Positions 1-6,913 of a stretch of 15,223 nucleotides of DNA are shown piece after piece. The notes under the pieces are model-generated. The model did not search any database, had not been told where the DNA came from, and saw nothing but the letters and a program-made list of their open reading frames with translations. The DNA lies in the NCBI GenBank assembly GCA_030613665.1, contig JAUWLN010000027.1, positions 1 to 15,223 on the forward strand, in the 5' to 3' direction. The DNA is from Dehalococcoidia bacterium (GTDB lineage: Bacteria; Chloroflexota; Dehalococcoidia; Dehalococcoidales; RBG-16-60-22). The number at the start of each line of letters is the position of its first letter. Within the stretch, counting starts at the first letter, position 1. The position numbers and the translations under genes are program-made.

Positions 1-432
1 TTTTCTCTTGATAACGACCACCCCAACTGCATCGCTCCGCGCAAGAGGCCGTACCATACCATTATCCCGGCCATGGTGTTACGGGATGGCAGGCTGTTCC
101 TGACCTTCGGCGTGATGGGCGGCTTCATGCAGCCGCAGGGGCAGGTACAGGTGCTGCTCAATATCGTCGATTTCGACATGGGTGTGCAGGCCGCGCTGGA
201 CGCGCCGAGACTCAGGTACATTCAGGCAAGCAACGAATGCGCCTTTGAACCGGGAATTCCAGATAGCACCCTTCAGTTGCTGGCGGGAAAAGGACACCAG
301 GTTACTCGCCTGGATGACCCGTACTCGCAGCAGTTTGGCGGGGGGCAGATAATTACGGTGCGTTCTGAGAGCGGGGCGCTCATTGCCGGCTCCGACCCGC
401 GTAAAGACGGCTGCGCCATGGGGACGTGGTGA
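1..432 (+). CDS. ggt: Gamma-glutamyltransferase, C-terminal part (5' truncated by window edge)
   Basis: The frame is open from base 1 and ends at TGA 430-432, giving 143 residues of the C-terminal (small-subunit) end of a gamma-glutamyltranspeptidase. The enzyme cleaves gamma-glutamyl bonds, for example in glutathione, and transfers the group to water or an amino acid; it is an autoprocessed Ntn-hydrolase, usually exported. Visible family signatures are RPYHTIIPAM (residues 17-26), the run FGVMGGFMQPQGQVQVLLN, the DAPRLR segment and the ending GSDPRKDG. The catalytic Thr at the processing site and any signal peptide lie upstream of the window. The internal ATG at 73 is not the true start, because conserved sequence continues in frame before it. 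The neighbouring gene is convergent, so no operon partner is visible. Confidence 0.93.
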   Translation, partial: FSLDNDHPNCIAPRKRPYHTIIPAMVLRDGRLFLTFGVMGGFMQPQGQVQVLLNIVDFDMGVQAALDAPRLRYIQASNECAFEPGIPDSTLQLLAGKGHQVTRLDDPYSQQFGGGQIITVRSESGALIAGSDPRKDGCAMGTW

Positions 433-501
433 AAAACGGCGGATTTTACTTTTTAAAAACGCAGCCGGACTGTGAGCAAAGGAAAAACTTTTCGTTTAGA
501 A

Positions 502-514
502 ACTACCAGGTAGT
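502..514. repeat. Perfect 13-bp palindrome ACTACCAGGTAGT
   Basis: ACTACC and GGTAGT are exact reverse complements around a single central A. The site lies between two convergent gene ends (stops at 432 and 560). Such a palindrome looks like a dimeric-repressor half-site pair, but there is no promoter to control here and a one-base loop cannot form an RNA terminator. Function is unknown. The rest of 433-559 is A/T-rich and I see no gene or clear terminator in it. Confidence 0.4.
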
Positions 515-559
515 GGGTCAATTTGAAATACTCAGGAAAAAGGGCTGCATTAACCGATT

Positions 560-1528
560 TCAGGCTAATCCGTAATACTCTGGTCTGGTGCGCACCTCGT
601 TGATAAAGTCGGCCACCATGTCTTCCAGGTTGTCAAACTGTGGCTGCCAGCCCCATTCTTCACGCGCCCGGCGGTCATCAATTTCCTTCATGGTCTGGGA
701 CTGCTGGAAAGCCATGGCCACCGGGTCCGGTTTGTAGGTGACCTTGAGGTCGGGGATGCATTTCTTTATGGTGAGCTCCAATTCCCTGGCGGGCGGCGCC
801 GGCGAGAACTGGTTGATGTTGTAGCAGACCGTCTTTATGTTCTCCTTGGGTGCCTCATAAAGCTGCAATGTGCCGCCGATGGCGTCTTTGAAGTAGGTTA
901 CGGGGCTGTATGAGTCCTCGGTGACAAAGCACTCATACGGCTTGCCGAGGGCGGCGTTCTCTATCATCCAGGCATTGTACTGGACAATCCCCGGCGTCCT
1001 TACTCCCGGGCCGATGACCCCGCCATAACGAAGGCTGCGGAAGTCAATGTCGAACCTGCGGCGGTAAAATCTACCCAGAAGCTCACCGTGCACCTTGCTC
1101 ACCCCGTATATGGTGACCGGCCGCTGCAGAGTTGTGTCGGTGATGACTTCACCTGTGTCCAGTCCGTAGGAGGCGATGCTGCTGGGAAAGATAAACCGGT
1201 TGACGCCGAAAAGCCGGGCGGCCTCCACCATATGCATAAAGCCGACGATGTTGGTCTGGAAGGAGCTCCAAGGGTTCTGTTCCGAGGGAACGCTCAGCAT
1301 GGCACCGAGATGGAAGATATCCTCCACCTTATTGTCCCTGACCGCATTCAGCACTTCGGGCCAGACTTTCAGGTCGCCCTGGATGATTTTCACATTGTCT
1401 TTTATAGCCGCCACGCGTTCCGGTCGGGTAACGATATCGAACAGGACGACATCCTGTCCTTTGGCAACGAGCTCGTATGCCAGCCCGACGCCTATGAAAC
1501 CCATGCCGCCGGTAATCAGTATTGACAT
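560..1528 (-). CDS. NAD-dependent epimerase/dehydratase, extended SDR, L-threonine-3-dehydrogenase-like
   Basis: A 322-residue extended short-chain dehydrogenase, probably cytosolic. The Rossmann motif is GGMGFIG (residues 7-13), with Asp31 at the end of strand beta-2, which points to NAD rather than NADP. The catalytic set is Ser116/117 in FPSSIASYG and Tyr141-x3-Lys145 in YGVSK. The stretch around residues 113-170 (PSSIA, RPVTIYGVSKVHGELLG, DFRSLRYGG) and the C-terminal EEWGWQPQFD match what I remember of SDR-type L-threonine 3-dehydrogenases, which oxidise threonine to 2-amino-3-ketobutyrate. The fold is also shared with GalE-like sugar epimerases, so substrate is uncertain. GGAGG at 1540-1544 lies 11 bases before the ATG. 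It is the last gene of a probable operon, 37 bases after the URO-D-like gene. Confidence 0.88.
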   Translation of the reverse strand: MSILITGGMGFIGVGLAYELVAKGQDVVLFDIVTRPERVAAIKDNVKIIQGDLKVWPEVLNAVRDNKVEDIFHLGAMLSVPSEQNPWSSFQTNIVGFMHMVEAARLFGVNRFIFPSSIASYGLDTGEVITDTTLQRPVTIYGVSKVHGELLGRFYRRRFDIDFRSLRYGGVIGPGVRTPGIVQYNAWMIENAALGKPYECFVTEDSYSPVTYFKDAIGGTLQLYEAPKENIKTVCYNINQFSPAPPARELELTIKKCIPDLKVTYKPDPVAMAFQQSQTMKEIDDRRAREEWGWQPQFDNLEDMVADFINEVRTRPEYYGLA

Positions 1529-1565
1529 CTCTGCTCGTACCTCCTTGTTATTCCAGGGGCGCTGT

Positions 1566-2753
1566 CTATTCCGGCAATTTATCCTTGCCGGCTATTTCCC
1601 TCAGCAGGTTGATGTAGTAGCGGAAGCCGTCCAGAGGAACGTCCGGTGGAATTACATGGTCAAGGCAAGGGAAGTAACCGCCGGTCTCCACCAGGTATGG
1701 TACTTTGGACATGACTTCTTCCCGGATGGCGTCCTTTCCCCTGGTAAATACCCGCTTGTCAATGTTACCGCCGATGATGATGTCTTTCCCGTACTTCTTT
1801 CTCCAGGCAATGCCGTCCATCCCGGAGGCCACCTCAAACGGCCAGGGAAAATTCACGCCGACCTCCATCCAGAGGGGTATCAGTTCATCGATGTTGCCAT
1901 CACTGTCCACGTGTAGAATGTCCACACCCTGACTGCGGAGAAAGTCGGTAATCTGACGGTAACGCGGCATCTCGAACTTGCGGAACATGGCAGGAGAAAT
2001 CAGGGGGCCGCTTTTATAGGCCATATCTTCCCAGAAGCGGGCGCAGTCAATTTTCATATCTTTGAGCACATGCTTGGCCATTTCCATGTCCATGTAGAGC
2101 ACCTGGTCCATCATATCCTCCACGAGGGCGGGGTCGTCATAGAACATGAAGAGGAGCTGTTCCAGGCCGGTCCATTCACGCAGCACGCCGAAGAAGCCTT
2201 CCATCAGGAGCATGGTGGGTACGTCCGCAGCGTTTCTTTCCTGCACATACTCATCCCAGGGGGAAGGCCAGCGCTCTGGGGTATACGGGTCAAGGCGCTT
2301 TTTGTATTCGTTCCAGGTAGCCCTATCCTTGACGGGACGGTCCAGGTACTTGGGCATGCGCCAGGGGTGCTCTTTGGAGACCTCTACCAGCGACCCGCCG
2401 TAGGTCGTTTCCACGCGGTGGCGCTCGTCCTCGCGGAGCACCTTGATTTCAAAGACGGGCATAATCGGCGGGGTCACGTGATAGGCGCCGAGGCTCTGCG
2501 CGGTGGCGATTTCCTTCAGGTCGGAGCGGTTGTGTTCGGAAATAATTTCCTGCAGGCCGTGAAGGTGCTCGAACTGAAAGTAGTCGTTCAGGGCGTCCTG
2601 TTCCTTTATGGCGGCCGGTGCACCCTGTTTTATCCACTCGTCGAGGGTGTCTGCCCAGCAGCGGTGAAACCAGTCCATGACCATGAAGTCGCCCGGCCTT
2701 TCCCCGCGGCAGATAGCCCGAAAACGTTCCCGGTTGTTTAATTGCTCTTTCAT
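1566..2753 (-). CDS. Uroporphyrinogen-decarboxylase-fold protein (URO-D/MtaA superfamily)
   Basis: A 395-residue protein of the URO-D/cobalamin-methyltransferase superfamily. True HemE decarboxylates uroporphyrinogen III, and MtaA/CmuA relatives move methyl groups between corrinoid proteins and coenzymes. This one belongs to a divergent branch whose reaction I cannot name. The C-terminal half shows HVDSDGNID (281-289), IIIGGNID (325-332) and YFPCLDHVIPPDVP (360-373). In MtaA-type enzymes zinc is held by an H-x-C pair plus a distant Cys. Here the pair reads His281-x-Asp283, with a possible distant ligand at Cys363. HemE's N-terminal active-site arginine pattern is not evident, so haem synthesis is unlikely. 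A GTG nine bases upstream (2762-2760) is possible, but GGAG at 2762-2765 sits 8 bases from the ATG at 2753, so I chose that start. Probable operon with the RAM-domain gene before it and the SDR after it. Confidence 0.88.
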   Translation of the reverse strand: MKEQLNNRERFRAICRGERPGDFMVMDWFHRCWADTLDEWIKQGAPAAIKEQDALNDYFQFEHLHGLQEIISEHNRSDLKEIATAQSLGAYHVTPPIMPVFEIKVLREDERHRVETTYGGSLVEVSKEHPWRMPKYLDRPVKDRATWNEYKKRLDPYTPERWPSPWDEYVQERNAADVPTMLLMEGFFGVLREWTGLEQLLFMFYDDPALVEDMMDQVLYMDMEMAKHVLKDMKIDCARFWEDMAYKSGPLISPAMFRKFEMPRYRQITDFLRSQGVDILHVDSDGNIDELIPLWMEVGVNFPWPFEVASGMDGIAWRKKYGKDIIIGGNIDKRVFTRGKDAIREEVMSKVPYLVETGGYFPCLDHVIPPDVPLDGFRYYINLLREIAGKDKLPE

Positions 2754-2761
2754 ACCATTCA

Positions 2762-2765
2762 CTCC
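2762..2765 (-). promoter_or_regulatory. RBS deciding the URO-D-like start
   Basis: On the minus strand GGAG lies 8 bases before ATG 2753. It shares its last G with the competing GTG at 2762, which therefore has no usable Shine-Dalgarno sequence. This favours the shorter 395-residue product. Confidence 0.6.
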
Positions 2766-2811
2766 GATAAATCAGTTATTTATCTGGTAGAACTCGATAG
2801 ATTTGTATCAA

Positions 2812-3045
2812 CTACAGGTCGCCCTGTACCAGAGTCGCCGTATCCTGGACGCCCTGAATGCCGCGAATTTCACTGACGATTATTCGGGAGAGTTCGAAGA
2901 GACTCTTGGCCTCGATGGTAGCAATGGCATCCCACTGTCCGAAAACGAGGTTGACATCCGATACTCCGGGAACAGCGCGAATATGGGATAGGGCGTCAGA
3001 CTCAAGTCCGGGGACTAATTTTAAGAGCAAATAACCTTTTATCAT
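2812..3045 (-). CDS. Stand-alone Lrp/AsnC RAM (ligand-binding) domain protein
   Basis: A 77-residue protein consisting only of the C-terminal RAM/AsnC ligand-binding domain of Lrp/AsnC regulators, with no helix-turn-helix. It begins MIKGYLLLKLVPG (strand 1), continues with VPGVSDVNLVFGQWDAIATIEA (residues 25-46, holding the family's G-x-x-D turn) and ends with a second strand near VQDTATLVQG. The ferredoxin-like fold oligomerises and binds amino acids or related small molecules at subunit interfaces. Stand-alone RAM proteins are usually thought to sense or tune rather than bind DNA themselves. It is first in a likely operon with the URO-D-like and SDR genes, so it may sense their substrate. 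There is almost no leader: the promoter's -10 ends 9 bases before the ATG. Confidence 0.9.
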   Translation of the reverse strand: MIKGYLLLKLVPGLESDALSHIRAVPGVSDVNLVFGQWDAIATIEAKSLFELSRIIVSEIRGIQGVQDTATLVQGDL

Positions 3046-3054
3046 TATGGTGCC

Positions 3055-3084
3055 ATTATACTATCAGGACGTGGCATTGGTAAA
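3055..3084 (-). promoter_or_regulatory. Sigma70-type promoter of the RAM-URO-D-SDR operon
   Basis: On the minus strand TTTACC (-35, bases 3084-3079) is followed by an 18-base spacer and a consensus TATAAT (-10, bases 3060-3055). The expected start point, about 7 bases after the -10, falls within three bases of the ATG at 3045, so the transcript would be leaderless or nearly so. No Shine-Dalgarno is visible before that ATG, which agrees. The -35 lies just past the stop of the upstream formyltransferase-like gene, so this operon can be expressed separately from it. Confidence 0.6.
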
Positions 3085-3086
3085 CA

Positions 3087-3998
3087 CTATTCTCCCAGAT
3101 GGTCCCCTGGCTTGAGGCCGGATTGGGCTGTAAAGTCGGCGGCAGCTATTTTTGAGGAGCCTTCCGGTTGGACGCGCTTGATGAATATGGCGCCGCCCGG
3201 CGCCGCTACCAGGAATCCCGATTCTGCAATCTCGATTACTTCACCCGGTACCCCTTTCAAATTACCAGGGCGCAGTTCTGAATCGAAGATTTTTAATTTT
3301 ATATCACCGTAAGCGGTCGTGGCTCCCGGCTGCGGATTGGTGCCGCGGATGAGGTTGTATACTTCGCCTGCTGGCCTGTGCCAGTCAATCGCTGCCTTGG
3401 TGCACAGGCCTTCATAGATGGCCTGCGCTTCGTCCTGTGGAATGCGGGGCGCTTTTTCCTGCCGGATAAGCTCGATGCTTTCCTTTATCGCCTCGATGCC
3501 GAGAGGGAAAAGCTTGTTAAAATAGAGAGAACCTGTCGTATCGTCGGGCGCGATGTCAACCTCTTTCTGCAGCAGGATGGGGCCGGTGTCGATTCCTTTA
3601 TCCGGCCAGAAGATGGTCAGACCGGTCCTTGCCTCGCCATTGATGACCGACCAGTTGATGGCGCTGCCGCCTCGATGCCTGGGCAGCAGCGAGGGATGGT
3701 ACTGTATGGTGCCGAGCCCGGGGTGATTCAGGATGGACTCTGGCACGATGTCGGTAACGAAGGCCATCACGTTCAAATCCGGTTTCGCTTTGGCGTAATT
3801 CTCGTAAACTCCCGGAGAGCGCATTTTTTCGGGTTGAAAGACCGGAACACCGAGCAGAAGTGCCCGCTGTTTAAATGTATTTTCTCTGCCGGGGATATCG
3901 GGAGTGGTGTAAACGCCGACCACCTCCTCTCTCATATCAAGAAGTGCTTCCAGAGTTTTTTCGCCGAAGGCTGCCTGACCGATTAAAGCGATGCGCAT
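3087..3998 (-). CDS. Formyltransferase-fold protein, 10-formyltetrahydrofolate hydrolase/dehydrogenase N-domain type
   Basis: A 303-residue protein with a formyl-transferase N domain (about 1-185) and a C domain (about 205-300), the architecture of methionyl-tRNA formyltransferase (Fmt). The core motif is YHPSLLPRHRGGSAINW (100-116), followed by KGIDTGPILLQ (134-144), KAPRIPQ and YEGL. This wording matches the hydrolase domain of 10-formyl-THF dehydrogenase (ALDH1L) more closely than Fmt. Catalytic His101 and Asp137 are present. The Fmt Asn two residues before the His is Gln99 here. Likely role: using or hydrolysing 10-formyl-THF, or formylating an amine such as tRNA or a sugar nucleotide. 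No fused aldehyde-dehydrogenase domain exists. GGAG lies 8 bases before the ATG. It is divergent from the next gene, with its own promoter. Confidence 0.85.
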   Translation of the reverse strand: MRIALIGQAAFGEKTLEALLDMREEVVGVYTTPDIPGRENTFKQRALLLGVPVFQPEKMRSPGVYENYAKAKPDLNVMAFVTDIVPESILNHPGLGTIQYHPSLLPRHRGGSAINWSVINGEARTGLTIFWPDKGIDTGPILLQKEVDIAPDDTTGSLYFNKLFPLGIEAIKESIELIRQEKAPRIPQDEAQAIYEGLCTKAAIDWHRPAGEVYNLIRGTNPQPGATTAYGDIKLKIFDSELRPGNLKGVPGEVIEIAESGFLVAAPGGAIFIKRVQPEGSSKIAAADFTAQSGLKPGDHLGE

Positions 3999-4033
3999 CT
4001 GTGCCTCTCCTGCTGCTTGTAGCGCTAGCCCAT

Positions 4034-4062
4034 AATTTAGCCCACACCGGAAGTCATGTCAA
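4034..4062 (-). promoter_or_regulatory. Sigma70-type promoter of the formyltransferase-like gene
   Basis: On the minus strand a perfect TTGACA (-35, bases 4062-4057) is followed by 17 bases and TAAATT (-10, bases 4039-4034; 4 of 6 consensus). The start point should fall near base 4027, about 29 bases before the ATG at 3998, leaving room for the visible GGAG. Confidence 0.6.
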
Positions 4063-4069
4063 ATCAGGG

Positions 4070-4098
4070 TTGAAACTCATTTGATACGGCGTTAGAAT
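4070..4098 (+). promoter_or_regulatory. Sigma70-type promoter of the NlpC/P60-like gene
   Basis: TTGAAA (-35, 4070-4075), a 17-base spacer and TAGAAT (-10, 4093-4098) each match 5 of 6 consensus bases. The start point should be near 4105, some 32 bases before the ATG at 4137. Its -35 is only 7 bases from the -35 of the opposing promoter. Confidence 0.6.
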
Positions 4099-4136
4099 GC
4101 AGTGGGTAAACAAATTACATTCGGGTGAGGGCAGAA

Positions 4137-4949
4137 ATGGACGGACCGATAAAATTATCCGGTAAAGCGATGTCAGAGCTGGTGGATAAGGGGAAATTGA
4201 AACGCGCCGATGTACTGGTCACGCGTTCCAAGGGCAGCCTGCTGGGCTGGCTCATCCGCTTTGGCACGCGGAGCTACTGGAACCACGCCGCCATGGTCTA
4301 TGTTATCAGGAATCCGGAGCTGGGCTATGACAGCACCTTTATCATTGAGTCAGGTGGTGGGGGGATTGATATCCACAACATTGCGCATTATTTTGAGCGC
4401 CCGAAGAAGTACGATGTTGGCATCAAGCGACTGGAAAAGGACTGGTTTCAGAATGATATGAATGACGGAGATGGGGGACTCCGGTTCCGGCGGAAAGTGA
4501 GGGGCTTTGCCCTGGAAGAGATTGATGATAAATACAATCACCGGCTCATTGTGGACATTGCCCGCAAAATACTGCGCCAGCTTGTCCTGGCGGCTATTTT
4601 CCCCTGGCTGCGCTGGAAAGAATCTTCCCAACGGAGGGCACGGGTGCCGGGGATTGCCAGTCGGCTGGATATAAATGCCTATATCTGTAGCGGCTTCGTC
4701 CAGTGGGCGTATTACCGGGGAGTGGAAAAGGTGCTGGAGGAAACCGGCGATGAAGACAGCCAGAAGCTGCAGGACGTTATTTTTAATCCTGAAGTCAGCC
4801 ATAATGACAGTGAGGAGGTGCTCCTGTCAACGACCCCGGCTGACCTGGCCGGCAGCGATAAATTGACCTGGAAATATATTGTAAAAGACGGGAACGTGTG
4901 GGAAGTTAACGGCCAGAATGACGCCGATTCTGTTCTGGGGAAGAGTTAG
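4137..4949 (+). CDS. Permuted NlpC/P60 (YiiX/YebB-like) papain-fold hydrolase
   Basis: A 270-residue protein with the circularly permuted order of the YiiX-like NlpC/P60 clan: His first, Cys last. The candidate triad is His50 in WNHAAMV, Glu71 in FIIES and Cys184 in YICSGFVQWAY. The opening (ADVLVTRSKGSLLGWLIRFGT, about 24-44) is the usual first strand and helix before the His. Members are cysteine hydrolases acting on amide or acyl bonds (peptidoglycan peptides or lipids); the substrate is unknown here. No signal peptide is seen; a modest hydrophobic patch (148-158) is too short and charged nearby to call a membrane segment. An in-frame GTG at 4125 is possible, but GAGGG at 4127-4131 lies 5 bases before ATG 4137, so I chose that. 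It stands alone behind its own promoter. Confidence 0.8.
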   Translation: MDGPIKLSGKAMSELVDKGKLKRADVLVTRSKGSLLGWLIRFGTRSYWNHAAMVYVIRNPELGYDSTFIIESGGGGIDIHNIAHYFERPKKYDVGIKRLEKDWFQNDMNDGDGGLRFRRKVRGFALEEIDDKYNHRLIVDIARKILRQLVLAAIFPWLRWKESSQRRARVPGIASRLDINAYICSGFVQWAYYRGVEKVLEETGDEDSQKLQDVIFNPEVSHNDSEEVLLSTTPADLAGSDKLTWKYIVKDGNVWEVNGQNDADSVLGKS

Positions 4950-5006
4950 CCAAAGCATATGGTTCTGGTGTAAAATGATGACTGGTGCGCCACTTCAGTA
5001 AATAAC

Positions 5007-5010
5007 GGAG
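5007..5010 (+). promoter_or_regulatory. RBS supporting the TTG start of korA
   Basis: GGAG lies 8 bases before TTG 5019-5021. No ATG or GTG lies near the start of conserved sequence in this frame, so the site fixes an unusual TTG start. I saw no convincing promoter in 4950-5018: TAAAAT at 4971-4976 lacks a -35 at normal spacing. Confidence 0.65.
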
Positions 5011-5018
5011 CCGACTAT

Positions 5019-6161
5019 TTGGGTAAACAGAAAGTAAACAGCGTGCTTCCTCCCGGAAGCTATTATTTTTCCGGTGACGAGGCGGTTGCCGAGGGCGCCA
5101 TCGCGGCGCGATGCGGCTACTGCGCCGGCTATCCGATTACACCGGCCACCGAGACGCTGGAAAGGCTTTCCGTCAGGTTCGGGGAGGTAGGGGCGGCATT
5201 CATGCAGATGGAAGACGAGATTGCCTCTATCTGCTCCTGCATCGGAGCGTCATGGGCGGGGGCAAAGGCGATGACCATTACCTCCGGACCCGGTTTCAGC
5301 CTGATGCAGGAAGCGATTGGCTACGCCGTTTTTACCGAGACGCCGCTCGTGCTGGTTGATGCGCAGCGGTCCGGTCCCAGCACCGGGCAGGCGACCAGGG
5401 TGGGCAGCGGTGATATCATGCAGGCCAAATGGGGCTCGCACGGCGACTACCTGGCTATCGCCCTTTCTCCATGGTCGGTACAGGAACTGTACGACCAGAC
5501 AATCAGCGCCTTCAACCTTGCCGAGCGCTTCCGGGTGCCGGTCTTTGTCATGGCCGAAGAGGCGACTGCTCACCTGCACGAAAGGATAGAGGTCAGCGCT
5601 GAGGTTGAACTGTTCAATCGGGAAAAGAAGCCGGGCGCGCCTCCGTTCGGCACGGAAGAAGAAGACGGCGTGCCGCCGATGCCCGTTTTTGGTGACGGTG
5701 AAAAATTGCTCATCACCGGCTCCACCCATGATGAATGGGGAGTTAGAAAAATAACCCACCCGGAGATTCACCGGAAGCTGGTGACCAGGCTGCAGAAAAA
5801 AATCCTGAATCGCAGCCAGGAAATAATACAGTATGATAGCCATTATCTGGACGATGCTCAGGTAGCCGTTATCTGTTACGGCTTCACTGCCCGGAGCGCC
5901 CTGTTTGCGGTGGAGCAACTGCGCGGGGAGGGCAAAAAAATCGGCGTGCTGCGCTTGAAAACGCTCTGGCCTTTTGCCGATGAATTGATAAAAGATATCA
6001 GCTCCAGGGTGGGTAAGATATTTGTCCCGGAAATGAACATGGGGCAGGTAGCCGGCGAGATTAAGAAATACGCTGCTTGTGAAGTGGTATCTTACGGGCA
6101 GGTCACCGGCGAAATCATCCACCCGCACACGATTATCGAGCAGTTGAGGAGGCTGGTGTAG
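5019..6161 (+). CDS. korA: 2-oxoacid:ferredoxin oxidoreductase, alpha subunit (KorA-type)
   Basis: A 380-residue alpha subunit of a four-subunit 2-oxoacid:ferredoxin oxidoreductase, which converts a 2-oxoacid plus CoA to acyl-CoA, CO2 and reduced ferredoxin in the cytosol. Domain I carries GYPITPATETLERL (37-50), QMEDEIAS (63-70), the SGPGFSLM loop (89-96) and the PSTGQ segment (120-124). The C-terminal domain II (about 280-380) has VICYGFTARSA and GEIIHPHTI. It has the size and order of 2-oxoglutarate (Kor) type enzymes, with no fused gamma domain as in many KorA/VorA proteins. An acidic, proline-rich linker (about 205-225) joins the domains. TTG start with GGAG 8 bases upstream. It overlaps korB by one base, so translation is probably coupled. 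The exact 2-oxoacid cannot be read from sequence. Confidence 0.93.
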   Translation: MGKQKVNSVLPPGSYYFSGDEAVAEGAIAARCGYCAGYPITPATETLERLSVRFGEVGAAFMQMEDEIASICSCIGASWAGAKAMTITSGPGFSLMQEAIGYAVFTETPLVLVDAQRSGPSTGQATRVGSGDIMQAKWGSHGDYLAIALSPWSVQELYDQTISAFNLAERFRVPVFVMAEEATAHLHERIEVSAEVELFNREKKPGAPPFGTEEEDGVPPMPVFGDGEKLLITGSTHDEWGVRKITHPEIHRKLVTRLQKKILNRSQEIIQYDSHYLDDAQVAVICYGFTARSALFAVEQLRGEGKKIGVLRLKTLWPFADELIKDISSRVGKIFVPEMNMGQVAGEIKKYAACEVVSYGQVTGEIIHPHTIIEQLRRLV

Positions 6162-6913
6162 TGGTCAGGGAACTGGAAAAATATTTCCGCCCCGGAACCG
6201 GGGTAACCACCTATTGCCCCGGCTGCGGCGAGGCGATTTTGCAGGGGCTGATTTTGAGGGCAATTGATGAACTCAAGCTCAATATGGACGAGATGCTGTT
6301 TGTCTCGGGCATAGGCTGTGCCGCCTGGATACCGAGCCCCTATTTTAACGCCGATGCGCTGCACACGCTGCACGGTCGGACCATCGCCTTCGCCACCGGT
6401 GCCAAGATGGTCAATCCGAAGCTGAAGGTCATGGTCATCAGCGGTGATGGCGACCTCGCCGATATCGGGGGCAATCATCTCATTCACGGCGCGCGGCGGA
6501 ACATGGATATGACCGTCATCTGCGCCAACAACCAGAACTACGGCATGACCGGCGGGCAGGTCTGCGCGACCACCCCTGAGGGAGCTCTCACCATGACCAC
6601 CCATCAGGGCAACCCCTTTCGCCCCTTTGACCTCTGCCGGCTGGTAAAAGCTGCCGGTGCGGTTTACGTTGCACGCTACGCCGTTACCCAGCCCGTGGCG
6701 ATGGTGCGGGGCATAAAAAAGGCCCTGCAGACGGAGGGTTTCACTTTTATTGAGGCGCTTACGCCCTGTCCGGTACAGTTTGGTCGCCGGAACAAACTGG
6801 GTAAGCCGGCGGATATGCTCAAAGACCTGATGTCGAAGTGTATTTCCGAGGAAAAAACGGAGACGCTGTCCCCGGAAGAATTGAAGGATAAAATTATTAC
6901 CGGAGAGCTATAG
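6161..6913 (+). CDS. korB: 2-oxoacid:ferredoxin oxidoreductase, beta subunit (TPP-binding)
   Basis: A 250-residue beta subunit carrying the thiamine-pyrophosphate site of the Kor complex. The N-terminal YCPGCGE (Cys19, Cys22) is the conserved entry motif. The TPP/Mg motif runs from ISGDGDLADIGGNH (93-106) to ANNQNYGMTGGQ (122-133). A later THQGNPF segment is also typical of the family. The size is close to the 250-300 residues usual for KorB. The start is GTG at 6161, whose first base is the last base of korA's TAG stop, a classic coupled junction. It ends immediately before korC. In this family the beta subunit does the decarboxylation chemistry and passes electrons onward to ferredoxin. Confidence 0.94.
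   Translation: MVRELEKYFRPGTGVTTYCPGCGEAILQGLILRAIDELKLNMDEMLFVSGIGCAAWIPSPYFNADALHTLHGRTIAFATGAKMVNPKLKVMVISGDGDLADIGGNHLIHGARRNMDMTVICANNQNYGMTGGQVCATTPEGALTMTTHQGNPFRPFDLCRLVKAAGAVYVARYAVTQPVAMVRGIKKALQTEGFTFIEALTPCPVQFGRRNKLGKPADMLKDLMSKCISEEKTETLSPEELKDKIITGEL

Noticed and set aside
1088..1916. Long open frames on the plus strand opposite the SDR and URO-D-like genes
   Set aside because: They lie antisense to well-recognised proteins, lack an RBS, and their translations show no family motifs.
4971..4976. TAAAAT as a -10 box for the kor operon
   Set aside because: No acceptable -35 lies 15-19 bases upstream, so a promoter call is unsupported.
5250..6128. A 292-codon open frame antisense to korA
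   Set aside because: It arises from the codon bias of korA; the protein is motif-free and the sense product is unambiguous.
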